64,000 nucleotides of DNA from Sulfitobacter sp. DFL-14. Lineage in GTDB: Bacteria; Pseudomonadota; Alphaproteobacteria; Rhodobacterales; Rhodobacteraceae. The first letter of the stretch is position 1. Each line of letters starts with the position of its first letter. The stretch lies in contig NZ_QBFD01000015.1 of NCBI RefSeq assembly GCF_003335585.1, forward strand, positions 31,264-95,263, in the 5' to 3' direction. The position numbers were made by a program, and so were the translations under genes. The notes beneath the pieces were generated by a model. The model was not told the origin of the DNA and searched no databases. It was given only the letters and a program-made list of their open reading frames with translations. Positions 8,281 to 17,116 of the stretch are shown here, piece by piece.

Positions 8281-8424
8281 ATGCTGACGCTGTACGACGC
8301 CGGGGAAACGGCCGCATCACCCGTCCATATCGCTGCGGTCGGCGGCGGCCTTTCCGGGCATAATGGCGCAGCGCGCGCTGATGGCGACACACCCTGCTGT
8401 GCAACCGGTGCTGACGTCTCATGA
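8281..8424 (+). CDS. Possible 47-aa small protein upstream of the nitroreductase-like gene
   Basis: A 47-codon frame starts at ATG 8281 behind a good ribosome site (GGGAGGAA, six to seven bases before the ATG). It ends in TGA overlapping the ATG of the next gene (ATGA). The peptide begins MLTLYDAGETAAS and has a Gly/Ala-rich middle with two adjacent cysteines; no family is recognised. It could be a real small protein, a leader that couples translation to the next gene, or the remnant of a longer gene. Confidence 0.35.
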   Translation: MLTLYDAGETAASPVHIAAVGGGLSGHNGAARADGDTPCCATGADVS

Positions 8425-9248
8425 GTGACCGCCTGTCTGCTCTCCTCGTCGCGCGCTTTTCCGATGCGCGGCAGGCCCCTGCGGAGCTGGAGCGGGTTTC
8501 ATCCCTGCAGGCCATTGCCGGACGGGGCTCTTGCCGGTCGTTCGAACCCGATCCGGTCCCCCTCGATACGCTCAGAACGCTCGGCGCAATCGCCCTCGCC
8601 TCGCCCTCGAAAAGCGACCTGCAACAGCGCGACATCGTGATCGTCGATGATGCGGAACAGAAGTCACGGCTGCTGGATCTTGTCTCTGACCAGGCGTGGA
8701 CGGGGCAGGTGCCCTCGCTTGTGGTCTTCTGTGCCAACAACCGCCGCCAGCGTCACCTGCATGAGATGCAGGGGCTCGACTTTGCCAACGATCATCTCGA
8801 CGCGTTCTTCAACGCCAGTGTGGATGCGGGCATCGCGCTGGCAAGTTTCGTCGTCGCAGCGGAGGCGGCGGGCCTCGGCTGTTGCCCGATCAGCACGATC
8901 CGCAACCGCGCGGCAGAGGCAAGCGATATTCTGGGGCTGCCGGACCACGTTTTTCCCGTTGCCGCGCTGGCCATCGGCCGGCCGGCTGTTGCCCCCCGGA
9001 TCAGCCCCCGCCTGCCCCTGCGGGCGACGCTTCACCTGGACCGTTTCAACGAGACGACAACCGCAGACATCGCGGCCTACGACGCGGAGCGCGCCGCCGT
9101 GCAACCCTATGCAAATCAGCGCCGCACCGACCTTTACGGCACCAGCGACCGCTACACATGGTCAATGGACAAGGCCCGTCAATACAGCCTGCCGGAACGG
9201 AAAGGCTTCGCGCAGTTCATCCGCAGCAAGGGCTTCCGCCTTGATTAA
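8421..9248 (+). CDS. Nitroreductase-family FMN oxidoreductase
   Basis: The 275-aa protein has the NfsA/FRase-type fold. The N-terminal 'GRGSCRSFEPDPVPLDTLRTL' block binds FMN phosphate, the central 'DAGIALASFVVAAEAAGLGCCPI' helix is typical, and 'VAALAIGRP' follows. It should use NAD(P)H to reduce nitro, quinone or related substrates, or act as a flavin reductase. It is translationally coupled to the small frame upstream and converges on the ThDP enzyme gene (4-bp overlap). The natural substrate is not evident. Confidence 0.88.
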   Translation: MSDRLSALLVARFSDARQAPAELERVSSLQAIAGRGSCRSFEPDPVPLDTLRTLGAIALASPSKSDLQQRDIVIVDDAEQKSRLLDLVSDQAWTGQVPSLVVFCANNRRQRHLHEMQGLDFANDHLDAFFNASVDAGIALASFVVAAEAAGLGCCPISTIRNRAAEASDILGLPDHVFPVAALAIGRPAVAPRISPRLPLRATLHLDRFNETTTADIAAYDAERAAVQPYANQRRTDLYGTSDRYTWSMDKARQYSLPERKGFAQFIRSKGFRLD

Positions 9249-10849
9249 TGCGCAGCGCCGCTTGGGGCGGGCAGGCCCTCGATCAGCACGTTGACACAAG
9301 CGGGTTTGCCGCTTTGCACCGCACGCGCCAGCGCCTCGTCAAGCCCGGCAAGCTCTGTCACATATTCCCCGTGCGCGCCAAGCCCCCTGGCGGCCAGATC
9401 ATAGCGCGCCCGGCTGAGCCCGCAGCCGATCAGCCGTTCGGGGCCGTAATCGCGCAGCTGGATCTGATGTTCGGCGTTCCAGCGTTCGTCATTGCCGATC
9501 ACCGCGACAAAAGGCAGCCTCGCGCGCGCTGCCGTCTCGAACTCGGCAAAGTGGAAACCAACCGTGCCGTCCCCCATCAGCGCAAAGATCGCCGCATCCG
9601 GCGCCGCAGCGCGGGCGCCCAGAGCATAGCACAGCCCGCCCCCGATCGCCCCGGAAATCCCGTTGATCACCCGGCGATCCGCCCGCGTGGCGGCCTGCGC
9701 CCACTGGCCGAACTCACCACCATCACAGATCAGCACGGCCTGCGCCGCCCTGTCGATCTGCCGCTGCACGGCGGCGCATAATTGTGCAGGTGTGATCCGC
9801 CCCGAGGGCACCATGTCGGCGGTGCTGAACCCGCGCCGTCCCAGATGCGCCGCCACATCGGCCCGCCACTGGTCGTGCCCCCCCTGCCCGGCCTCGATCA
9901 GAACACCGAGACTGTCACGGGGATCAGCGGCGAAACAGGCGGCCAGCCGATTGCCAAGATTGCGATGCGCCCGGTCCCGCTCTGCCGTGCTGGCCTGAAC
10001 AACCATCCAGCGGCAATCGGTATGGAACGCCGCCGCGCCGCCAAACCCGAGGGTAAAGTCGATCCGCTTGCCCAAGGCAACGACAAGGTCGGCCTGCCCC
10101 AACGCCTTGCCGATATCGCCAAGCGCCGGGTCCTTCAGGCCGCGCGGGCTTTCCATCACCACAACGGCCGCGCCAAGGGCCGCTTCCAGCGCCGCCAGCC
10201 TGCCCGGATTGCGTGTGGCATTCATCGCGGGGCCACAGATGATCAAGGGCCGCGCCGCTCCGGCGACGGCCGCCGCAATCGCCGCCGCATCGGAGACCGA
10301 CAAACCCATCGGCTCTTTCGTGACCGCGTGGGGCACATCGACATCGCCCACATCCGCCTCGACCAGGTCAAAGGGCAACGCCATATGCACCGGCCCCGAC
10401 CGCCCCGAAAGCGCAACCCGCAAGGCACGCGCCGTCTCAACGCCGAAATCCGCCGCGCGGATCGGACGGAACGACAGCTTGGTCACCGGCGCTGTCATCG
10501 GCACCTGGTCAAGCTCCTGGAAAGCGCCTTTGCCATCCTGACCGATGGGAGAATCGCCGGTCAGCAGCAGCACCGGCGTCTCTGATTCAGAGCAGGTGAA
10601 CAGCGGCCCCAGCGCATTCGCCGCCCCTGCCCCCGCGGTCACCAGGGCCACGCCCACAGTTCCGGTCAGCTGCGCATAGGCCTCCGCCATGAACACCGCC
10701 GCCGCCTCGTGACGGGTATGGACAATCTCTATCCCGGCATCGAAACAGGCGTCGAAGATCGGCATGATCTGGTTGCCCGACAGCGCGAAGATGCGGGTGA
10801 TACCGGCGGATGCCAGCGTTCTTACCAATAGATCTGCACCGCGCATCAT
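9245..10849 (-). CDS. Thiamine diphosphate-dependent enzyme (acetolactate synthase-like)
   Basis: The 534-aa protein has the three-domain architecture of the IlvB/benzoylformate decarboxylase family. The ThDP-activating glutamate lies in 'HTRHEAAAVFMAEAYAQLTG' near the N-terminus, and the Mg/ThDP motif GDG...N is at 'LMGDGTVGFHFAEF...GNDERWNAE' near the C-terminus. No small regulatory subunit is nearby, so it is probably a catabolic decarboxylase or carboligase, not the biosynthetic acetolactate synthase. ATG 10849 was chosen because AGGGAGAG lies just upstream; a second ATG follows immediately. Confidence 0.88.
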   Translation of the reverse strand: MMRGADLLVRTLASAGITRIFALSGNQIMPIFDACFDAGIEIVHTRHEAAAVFMAEAYAQLTGTVGVALVTAGAGAANALGPLFTCSESETPVLLLTGDSPIGQDGKGAFQELDQVPMTAPVTKLSFRPIRAADFGVETARALRVALSGRSGPVHMALPFDLVEADVGDVDVPHAVTKEPMGLSVSDAAAIAAAVAGAARPLIICGPAMNATRNPGRLAALEAALGAAVVVMESPRGLKDPALGDIGKALGQADLVVALGKRIDFTLGFGGAAAFHTDCRWMVVQASTAERDRAHRNLGNRLAACFAADPRDSLGVLIEAGQGGHDQWRADVAAHLGRRGFSTADMVPSGRITPAQLCAAVQRQIDRAAQAVLICDGGEFGQWAQAATRADRRVINGISGAIGGGLCYALGARAAAPDAAIFALMGDGTVGFHFAEFETAARARLPFVAVIGNDERWNAEHQIQLRDYGPERLIGCGLSRARYDLAARGLGAHGEYVTELAGLDEALARAVQSGKPACVNVLIEGLPAPSGAAH

Positions 10850-11195
10850 GTTCTCTCTCCCTGTGATCAATCCCGCCGCGACCTGAACGTATCCTTTCGG
10901 CCCCGTCCATCCCCTTTATGGCAACCCCTGCCGCAAAGGCCCCGGAGGGCATGACGAACTCACAAAGTCCCGATCACCCCAAAAACGCCTTCGACAGCGA
11001 GTGGTGGTGAAATTGCACCATGACGTTGGTGCTATGGCACCTTCTGCCTTGGCAAGCTGCGCTGGATGGACGGGCACCCGGGCCCAAGCTCCGATATCGG
11101 CCATGCGCGACTGAACCGGTCGCACCGCGGCCCCGGCATAGTGCAGGCCACACGCAGCGCCGATGAACGACAGCGCGGGCGTGCCTGATCGTTGC
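10850..11195. other. Intergenic region between ThDP enzyme and HxlR regulator genes
   Basis: These 346 bases hold the upstream region of the ThDP enzyme gene and the 3' flank of the HxlR gene. No convincing gene is seen. An 18-codon rightward frame at 10949-11005 has a GGAGG site, but is too short to call. Longer leftward frames here have no family resemblance. Confidence 0.5.
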
Positions 11196-11561
11196 TCACC
11201 GGGCGGTTCGCGCTGCAGTGTTCGCACCAGTCATGTTCCGAGGTGCGTCTCGATCTTCGAGGTCTTCCCACCAGCTTCCCAACGCGTCGATCAGCGGCAC
11301 CAGATCATGTCCGTCGGCGGTCAGATCATATTCCACCCGCAGCGGGTAGCCGCTGAACTCCGTGCGCTGGACGATCCCCGCATCCTCCAACTTCCTCAGC
11401 TCCAGTGCCAGCATCTTATGGGAAATCGTCGGGTTGTCGCGGCGCAGATCGCTGAACCTCCTGGTGCCTGTCTTCAAGTAATAGATGAGCAGCGTTGGCC
11501 ACCGTCCGCTCAGGACTTGCATGACCTCTTCGATCGGGCATCGCGACACAAGATTTTTCAT
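11196..11561 (-). CDS. HxlR-family winged-helix transcriptional regulator
   Basis: The 121-aa protein has the HxlR core: 'CPIEEVMQVLSGRWPTLLIYYL' with the family N-terminal cysteine, then 'RRFSDLRRDNPTISHKMLALELRKLEDAGIVQR' (recognition helix) and 'VEYDLTADGHDLVPLIDALGSW' (wing and dimer helix). ATG 11561 is preferred because the HxlR domain begins there and GAGG precedes it. It is divergent from the glutathione transferase gene at 11669, the usual arrangement when the regulator represses a detoxification gene in response to reactive aldehydes or quinones. Confidence 0.92.
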   Translation of the reverse strand: MKNLVSRCPIEEVMQVLSGRWPTLLIYYLKTGTRRFSDLRRDNPTISHKMLALELRKLEDAGIVQRTEFSGYPLRVEYDLTADGHDLVPLIDALGSWWEDLEDRDAPRNMTGANTAARTAR

Positions 11562-11668
11562 TGGTACCTCATGGTTACAAAAAGGTGCGTAATTTACCCC
11601 GCGGCACATGGCGGTATGTTTCGGGTTCGCTGCGCAGCGTGATGACATGAGATTACGGAGTATAAATC

Positions 11669-12373
11669 ATGGAACCGATTCTACTTTATGGCTTCCCGTC
11701 TGGAAGCTCCATGGGGCTTGTCGCAGCTCTTGAATGGTTGGCGAAACCCTACCGTCTTTGCCGTGTCGATATGTTCGGTGAGATGCGCGACCCATCCTAT
11801 CTGCGCATCAATCCGCGGGTTGAGACGCCGGTCCTCATCACCGACAACGGCGAAGCACTGACTGAAACTCTGGCGATAGCATCATGGCTGGAAGCCAGGG
11901 ATTCCAAGCGCAGCATCAGTTTTGACCCGCTGTCGAGAGAAGCCGACCGGATGCATCAGTTGATGGCTTTCATCAACACCGGCTTTACAGGATCGTTCGG
12001 ACCGCTTTGGGCGGCCATGGAAATGGCTGACATGAATGAGGCGACACGATCTGCACTCAGTGAGTGGGGTCGGGACGGTGTTTTCGAACGCCACGACAAG
12101 CTTGAAGAGATGATCGGGGACAGCACGTTCCTGATCGCGGATCACCCTACGCTGGCTGACGCCCTCTTGGTCGGTGTCGCACGTTGGCTCGATTTCCACG
12201 AACTGGCTGACAAAGGCCGCTGGCCAAAACTTGCCGCTGTTCGTGCGCGAATTGAAGCGCTTCCGGCAGTCATCCACGCGACTGCACTTGAGAACGGGGA
12301 TATGAACCCGGGGAGCGGCGCGTGTTTGGGCCACATCAATCTCACCGAGGTCATTGAGCGGTTTGGTAAATAA
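11669..12373 (+). CDS. Glutathione S-transferase family protein
   Basis: The 234-aa protein has a thioredoxin-like N-terminal domain (LLYGFPSGSSMGLVAALEWL, then the cis-proline block 'VETPVLITDNGEALTETLAIASWLEA') and an all-helical C-terminal domain. A serine near residues 11-14 is a plausible glutathione-activating residue. GGAG at 11655-11658 precedes the start. It is paired head-to-head with the HxlR gene, so it is likely induced by an electrophile. The subclass is not clear. Confidence 0.88.
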   Translation: MEPILLYGFPSGSSMGLVAALEWLAKPYRLCRVDMFGEMRDPSYLRINPRVETPVLITDNGEALTETLAIASWLEARDSKRSISFDPLSREADRMHQLMAFINTGFTGSFGPLWAAMEMADMNEATRSALSEWGRDGVFERHDKLEEMIGDSTFLIADHPTLADALLVGVARWLDFHELADKGRWPKLAAVRARIEALPAVIHATALENGDMNPGSGACLGHINLTEVIERFGK

Positions 12374-12912
12374 ACGCTGCGAGCGCGGGCTGAGAAACGT
12401 CATCAGCCCGCGCTCAACAATGGCGCCGCGCAACTGCGACGCGAGGGTGGCGCATTTGCTGAATCATGTCGGCGGGCCGTGCCAGGCAATTCCGACCTAA
12501 GTGCCAAGCATCTCTGACCCAAACCAGACTTTGCGCGTGGTATGGGTCAAGGACGGGTGAGCGGACGAAACCGCCGTTCGATCACTGGCACCCAGGCCCG
12601 GAACAAGCCGAAGGCGCCGGGCCATCGCCTGCCCGCCGGTCGGGTAGGCGATTTGGTGAGGCTGGGTGTTCCCATGATAGGGCTCATCAATGCTGAGAAA
12701 TAAAGTGGCATGAGCCAAGGTCAGTATCGCCCACCCCGGGCAGGCGACGGCCCGGCTTGCGCTTTGCGTCACTTCGGGCTCGTTCCCGCCATTCGCTGCA
12801 ATTTTCACGAATGCCGCTTAGCCCCTGCCCCGTCCTCCGAACGTAGCGCCGCGCTCTGGGTCAGTTATCTGTCACAAAAGTCGGTTTTGCTTGGCATCTG
12901 ACAGGGGGGTAG
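12374..12912. other. Gene-poor region between the GST gene and tRNA-Arg
   Basis: This 539-bp stretch has a 13-bp perfect hairpin at its left end (see separate entry), then sequence without a convincing gene on either strand. A 103-codon leftward frame at 12497-12808 has poor ribosome signals and no domain; its sequence resembles degenerate intergenic remnants common in alphaproteobacteria. It lies at the 3' side of the tRNA gene, a common place for integration, but no second copy of the tRNA end is seen in the window. Confidence 0.5.
12381..12415 (+). terminator. Hairpin after the glutathione transferase gene
   Basis: Bases 12381-12393 (GAGCGCGGGCTGA) pair perfectly with 12403-12415 across a 9-nt loop, seven bases after the GST stop codon. 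No U-run follows, so it may stop transcription weakly or protect the mRNA end. Confidence 0.55.
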
Positions 12913-12989
12913 TGGCGGACCGAGGAGGATTCGAACCCCCGACCCCTTGATTCGTAGTCAAGTACTCTATCCAGCTGAGCTATCGGTCC
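12913..12989 (-). tRNA. tRNA-Arg (anticodon ACG)
   Basis: On the minus strand the 77-nt gene folds as a cloverleaf. The acceptor GGACCGA pairs with TCGGTCC, followed by discriminator G and an encoded CCA. The D-arm has AGCTCAGCTGGATAGAGT, the anticodon stem CTTGA/TCAAG encloses loop CT-ACG-AA, and the T-arm has GGTTCGAATCC. The ACG anticodon would be edited to ICG and read CGU/CGC/CGA, the abundant Arg codons here. Confidence 0.97.
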
Positions 12990-13065
12990 ACTGTCGGGCG
13001 GTTTAGTGGCCCGCGCGGGGGTTTGCAAGCCCCAGTTTTGACCTGTGGCAGATTTCCTGGCGGTG

Positions 13066-14451
13066 TCAGACGGCGGCGTCGCCCTTGGGCAGGCAGACCG
13101 CAAAACATGTACCGGTTTCATCGCTGCTCAACAGGGACAATTGCCCGCCGTGGCCGCGCACCAGTTCCGCTGCGATGGCCAGGCCCAGCCCGGTGCCGTC
13201 CTTGCGGGTGCCGCCCTGGAACGGCTTGTACAGAAAAGTGCGCGCCTTGGGCGGCAGGCCGGGGCCGGTATCTGCCACCTCGATGTTCCAGCTGGTCTCG
13301 TTTTCGGATGCCCGCAGGGTAATTTCGCCCCCCGTACCGGCAGACATCAGCGCCTGCCGGGCATTACGGGTCAGGTTGCTGAGCACGCGATACAGGTGTT
13401 CCGGGTCTGCGCGCACCTTCAGGCCGGGGGCAACATCGGCAACAAAGCTGATCTGCGTGCTTTGCGTCGCCAGGCGTTCGTTCTCGATCACCTCTTCGAC
13501 CAGGTCGGCAAGCGGCACCATGGTCAGGGTCGGCCCCGGTTCTTCCGCCTTGCCGAAGGCCAGGGTGCTTTCGCACAGATGGACCGCGCGGGTGATCGAC
13601 CCCACCAGCTTGGGCGCCAGCCGTTTGACCGCCGGATCCTCCGAAGTTTCGATGCGGTCGGTAAAGAGCTGCGCGGTGGTCAGGATATTGCGCAGGTCGT
13701 GGCTGATCTTGCTCACCGCCGCGCCAAGCTGCGCCAGCCTGTCCTTCTGCTTCAGCGCCTGGGTCAGCTCCGTCTGCAGGGTGCGCAGGGCGACTTCGGC
13801 TTCGCGCAACTCGGTCACGCCAGCCTTTGGTTCGATGATGCGGCGGGCGTCCTCGGGGGCTTCGGCATAGCGCTGGATATGGCCCACCACGCGTTTCACG
13901 GGTTTGAGGAACATCGCCCGGATGGTCAGGAAGAGCAGGGTCGCGGTGATTGCGGAAATCACCGCCGAGAGAATCAGGATGCGCAGGCCATAGTCGATCA
14001 TCGCCATGCGCAGCGGTGCCGTTTCCATCGTGATCTCGATCAGCAGACCCGCATCCCGGACCGGCGCCCCGATGACACGGATCACTTCGTTTTCAGGCCG
14101 GAAAAGGCGCATCACCGCATCCCGGATCAATGTCATCGCGGTGGCATTGCGCAGATCGAAGGTCTGCGAGATCGCCTGCGGCATCTCGGAAGACAGCATG
14201 AGCTGGCGCACCGCGTCACGGCGCAGGACAACGTTGAACACCTCTGCCGTTTCCAGCAGTTCCGCCTCGAGCGCGGGGTCCAGCATATCGTCCGCGAGAA
14301 GCGCCAGTGAGGCGATCTGCGCCCGCTCCAGCCGCTGCAGCATGTAATCCTCGCGGAACCGCGCGATGGAGGGCACGAAGATCAGCACTTCGGCCAGCAT
14401 GACAAAAACACTTGTCAGGATCAGCAGGCGGCCGGACAGGGAATTCAGCAT
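13066..14451 (-). CDS. Membrane sensor histidine kinase (orphan)
   Basis: The 461-aa protein has a transmembrane helix at about residues 8-28, a periplasmic region of about 120 residues, a second helix at about 155-178, a HAMP-like linker, the phospho-acceptor H251 (SKISHDLRNIL), an N-box (LYRVLSNLTRNARQAL), and G1 (DTGPGLP) and G2 (GTGLGLAIA) ATP-binding boxes. The H-box is of the type found in HPK-family kinases with 'HDLRN'. No response regulator gene is adjacent, so its partner is elsewhere. The signal is unknown. Confidence 0.92.
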   Translation of the reverse strand: MLNSLSGRLLILTSVFVMLAEVLIFVPSIARFREDYMLQRLERAQIASLALLADDMLDPALEAELLETAEVFNVVLRRDAVRQLMLSSEMPQAISQTFDLRNATAMTLIRDAVMRLFRPENEVIRVIGAPVRDAGLLIEITMETAPLRMAMIDYGLRILILSAVISAITATLLFLTIRAMFLKPVKRVVGHIQRYAEAPEDARRIIEPKAGVTELREAEVALRTLQTELTQALKQKDRLAQLGAAVSKISHDLRNILTTAQLFTDRIETSEDPAVKRLAPKLVGSITRAVHLCESTLAFGKAEEPGPTLTMVPLADLVEEVIENERLATQSTQISFVADVAPGLKVRADPEHLYRVLSNLTRNARQALMSAGTGGEITLRASENETSWNIEVADTGPGLPPKARTFLYKPFQGGTRKDGTGLGLAIAAELVRGHGGQLSLLSSDETGTCFAVCLPKGDAAV

Positions 14452-14514
14452 GCCTGCGTCACCCCCATGGGACGGCGGGCGGGCTGTCGCGCCCCGGCGC
14501 GCAGGCCCCCGTTG

Positions 14515-15933
14515 TCACGGCACACATCGCTGAACAAACCGCACCACCCGCTTTACAAGATCGCTTTCGAACAGGCGCGGGCTGAAATAGGCCCCCGCCG
14601 CACGTTTGTTGACTTCACCGATTGTCGGATAAGGAGCCACCATGGCTGCAATCTGGCTCATTTTCATGCCGTTTGCCAGAGCCAGCGCCCAAAGGCCGAT
14701 CAGTTCTCCCGCCTGATGGCCGACAATGGAGGCGCCCACGGGCCTGCCCTTGACCACCATGACCTTGATAAACCCTTTGGTCTTGCGCTCCGCCAGGGCG
14801 CGGTCGTTGTGTTCATAGTGGAACCGGACCACCTCCAGCCTGTCGCCGTGTTTTTCCCGCGCCTCGGCCTCGGTCAATCCGACCTGTGCCAGTTCCGGGT
14901 CGGTATAGGTCGCCCAGGGAATATGGGACGTCTTTGCCCGGGACGGCAGGCCAAACAGCATGGAACGGATGATCACCCCGGCATGATAGCCTGCCACATG
15001 GGTGAATTGCAGCCCGCCGGCCACATCCCCGATGGCATAGGCCTTGCGGTTGGTGGTGCGCAGCGATGCATCCACCTTGATCCCGTTTTTGGCCGACTCG
15101 ATCCCGGCCTTGTCGAGATCCAGCTTGTCGGTATTGGCCTTGCGCCCCACCGCGATCAGCAGGTGAGAGCCCTTGAATATCCGGCCATCCTTGGCCTCGA
15201 CCTCGATCTTGCCCGCCGTGCCGCGCACTTCGGCGGCGGTGGCGTTTTCCTCGATCACCACGCCCTCGTCGCGCAGGGTGTCCAGCACGACGCGGGCGGT
15301 TTCCGGGTCGTCCTTGCCCAGCGCCTTCATCCCTTCGATCACGGTGACCTTGCAGCCCAGACGCAGATGGGCCTGGGCCATTTCCATCCCGATGGGGCCC
15401 CCGCCGATGATCAGCAGATGTTCCGGCTTCTCGCGCAGGGCAAACAGCGTTTCATTGGTCTCATAGGGCACTTTGTCCAGCCCGGGAATGGGCGGCACCA
15501 GCGGCGATGATCCGGTGGCGATCACGATGCGCCGGGCCTTGATCACCGTATCGCCTGCCTGCACCTCGTCGCGGGAAATGAAGCGCCCATAGGCGCGGAT
15601 CACCTTGACGCCCAGGCCTTCGAAACGTTCCTGGCTGTCCACCGGGGCGATCTGCGCGATCACATCGGCGACGTGATCCTTGGCGGCGGCGTAATCCGCG
15701 GTGCCGGGGGCGTTGGCCACGCCGTATTGCGCCGCGTGGCGCTGCGCATGGGCCGCCTTGCCGCTGGCAATCAGCGCCTTGGAGGGCACGCAGCCGTAGT
15801 TCAGGCAATCACCGCCCATTTCATGGCCTTCCAGCAGGACCACATCGGCCCCCATCTGGACCGCACCCGCCGCGACGGACAGGCCGCCGGAGCCTGCGCC
15901 GATAATCAGAATGTCCGTCTTGATCCGGTTCAT
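14515..15933 (-). CDS. FAD-dependent pyridine nucleotide-disulfide oxidoreductase (MerA/Lpd-like)
   Basis: The 472-aa class I flavoprotein has an FAD motif GAGSGG at the N-terminus, a redox-active disulfide C43-N-Y-x-x-C48 in 'GGDCLNYGCVPSKAL', and an NAD(P)-binding glycine motif (IIGGGPIGMEMA). The C-terminal active-site block reads 'APYPTIGE', with Tyr where dihydrolipoamide dehydrogenases have the His of HPT, so a normal Lpd role is unlikely. It overlaps the TVP38 gene by 4 bp (start 15933), an arrangement known for mercuric reductase-like proteins. The substrate is unknown. Confidence 0.88.
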   Translation of the reverse strand: MNRIKTDILIIGAGSGGLSVAAGAVQMGADVVLLEGHEMGGDCLNYGCVPSKALIASGKAAHAQRHAAQYGVANAPGTADYAAAKDHVADVIAQIAPVDSQERFEGLGVKVIRAYGRFISRDEVQAGDTVIKARRIVIATGSSPLVPPIPGLDKVPYETNETLFALREKPEHLLIIGGGPIGMEMAQAHLRLGCKVTVIEGMKALGKDDPETARVVLDTLRDEGVVIEENATAAEVRGTAGKIEVEAKDGRIFKGSHLLIAVGRKANTDKLDLDKAGIESAKNGIKVDASLRTTNRKAYAIGDVAGGLQFTHVAGYHAGVIIRSMLFGLPSRAKTSHIPWATYTDPELAQVGLTEAEAREKHGDRLEVVRFHYEHNDRALAERKTKGFIKVMVVKGRPVGASIVGHQAGELIGLWALALANGMKMSQIAAMVAPYPTIGEVNKRAAGAYFSPRLFESDLVKRVVRFVQRCVP

Positions 15934-16673
15934 TTCAATACATCCTTCCGGCCCGTGGCCCATTTGAGTGTGGCGGGCAGCAGGGACAATGCGCAGAGCC
16001 CGAGGATGGGGAACAAGATATGCGGCTCAAAGATGATGCCAAGGTCCGGCGTTTCTCCGCGCGCGAAAACCGCGCCGAGCCCTGCGCCGACGGAGGTATA
16101 GACAACAGCCCCCGGCATGATCCCGAAGAAGGTGGAGACCACAAAGCGATGCAGCGGCACCGCCAGCAGGGCCGGGATCAGATTGGCGACAAAGAAGGGC
16201 ACCACAGGGACAAGGCGAATGAAGAACAGCATCGACCATTGGTTTTCGTCCAGGCCCTTGCCGATCTTGGACACCAGCCCCTCTGAAGCCTCCAGCCGCG
16301 CCTTGAGCGCCTGCCCCAGCCCCATGCGCGCGGCAAGGAAGATCAAGGTCGCGCCGATGGTGGCGGCTGTCACGTTGAACGCGGTGCCCAGGACGGTGCC
16401 GAACAGGAAGCCCCCGGTCAGGGTGGCGATTGTGGCCCCCGGCAGGGAAAAGGCGACGATGCCCACATAGGCAGCCATGAAGAGCAGCGCAGTTACCAGG
16501 TAATTGCTGTCCCGGAAGGCAATCAGCGCCTCGCGGTTGTCGCGCAGCGTGTCAAAGCTGAGGTAGTCGCGCAGCGTGAAGGCACCGATCACCGCCGCGA
16601 CGGCAATCGCGATCAGGGGCACAATGCGCGCCCGCTGCGATCCGGTGTGTTTTCCGTCGGCCCTGTCCGCCAT
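15930..16673 (-). CDS. TVP38/TMEM64-family membrane protein
   Basis: The 247-aa protein has about five to six hydrophobic helices and the SNARE-associated (DedA-related) core: 'GIVAFSLPGATIATLTGGFLFG' then 'FFIRLVPVVPFFVANLIPALLAVPL', where F-x-R-L-x-P-x-x-P-F is the family hallmark. DedA/TVP38 proteins are implicated in lipid scrambling and membrane homeostasis. It is encoded upstream of, and overlaps, the disulfide reductase; these two genes commonly travel together. Confidence 0.9.
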   Translation of the reverse strand: MADRADGKHTGSQRARIVPLIAIAVAAVIGAFTLRDYLSFDTLRDNREALIAFRDSNYLVTALLFMAAYVGIVAFSLPGATIATLTGGFLFGTVLGTAFNVTAATIGATLIFLAARMGLGQALKARLEASEGLVSKIGKGLDENQWSMLFFIRLVPVVPFFVANLIPALLAVPLHRFVVSTFFGIMPGAVVYTSVGAGLGAVFARGETPDLGIIFEPHILFPILGLCALSLLPATLKWATGRKDVLK

Positions 16674-16875
16674 TTCCGTTTCTCCGCCGCAACCGGCCTA
16701 TCTGCCTGCCTCACAGATGATCCGGAACGCGGCCCGCGCCTAGCCCTATCACGGCCCCTTGAACCAAGGTGTGCTTTTCGGGGGTCTTTCGTGAAAGATC
16801 GGCCTGAATTGAAATATATACCAGCCGCGACGGATAAATTGTTGCAAGAGAGGGGGGAAAACCCGCTTGCAGGGT

Positions 16876-16904
16876 TTGACTTGCCCGCGCATCCTGACTA
16901 GAGA
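16876..16904 (+). promoter_or_regulatory. Candidate promoter of rpmH-rnpA-yidD
   Basis: TTGACT (16876-16881) and TAGAGA (16899-16904) are separated by exactly 17 bp and lie 65 bp before the rpmH start. The -35 box is a 5/6 match to TTGACA; the -10 box is weak. Confidence 0.45.
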
Positions 16905-16968
16905 GCGGGTCTGAATTGACGTGACGGGCCGAATCTGCGCCCCGAATGACCTATTGGAGATCGACGCG

Positions 16969-17103
16969 ATGAAACGCACCTTTCAACCTTCGAACCTTGT
17001 CCGCAAGCGTCGTCACGGGTTTCGTGCGCGCATGGCCACCAAAGCGGGCCGCAAGATCATCAACGCACGCCGCGCCCAGGGCCGGAAGTCGCTGAGCGCG
17101 TAA
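16969..17103 (+). CDS. rpmH: 50S ribosomal protein L34
   Basis: The 44-aa basic protein begins [20 protein letters not shown] and ends KSLSA, fully typical of bL34. It is found in the 50S subunit near the exit tunnel. It sits upstream of rnpA, as in nearly all bacteria. GGAGA at 16956-16960 serves as ribosome site. Confidence 0.98.
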   Translation: MKRTFQPSNLVRKRRHGFRARMATKAGRKIINARRAQGRKSLSA

Positions 17104-17116
17104 ACCGCGCAGCGTC

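Noticed and set aside
12497..12808. 103-codon leftward frame in the gene-poor region near tRNA-Arg
   Set aside because: Poor start context, no domain, and sequence resembling degenerate intergenic remnants; not called as a gene.
12374..12989. tRNA-Arg as integration site of a genomic island
   Set aside because: No integrase gene and no second copy of the tRNA 3' end is present in the window.
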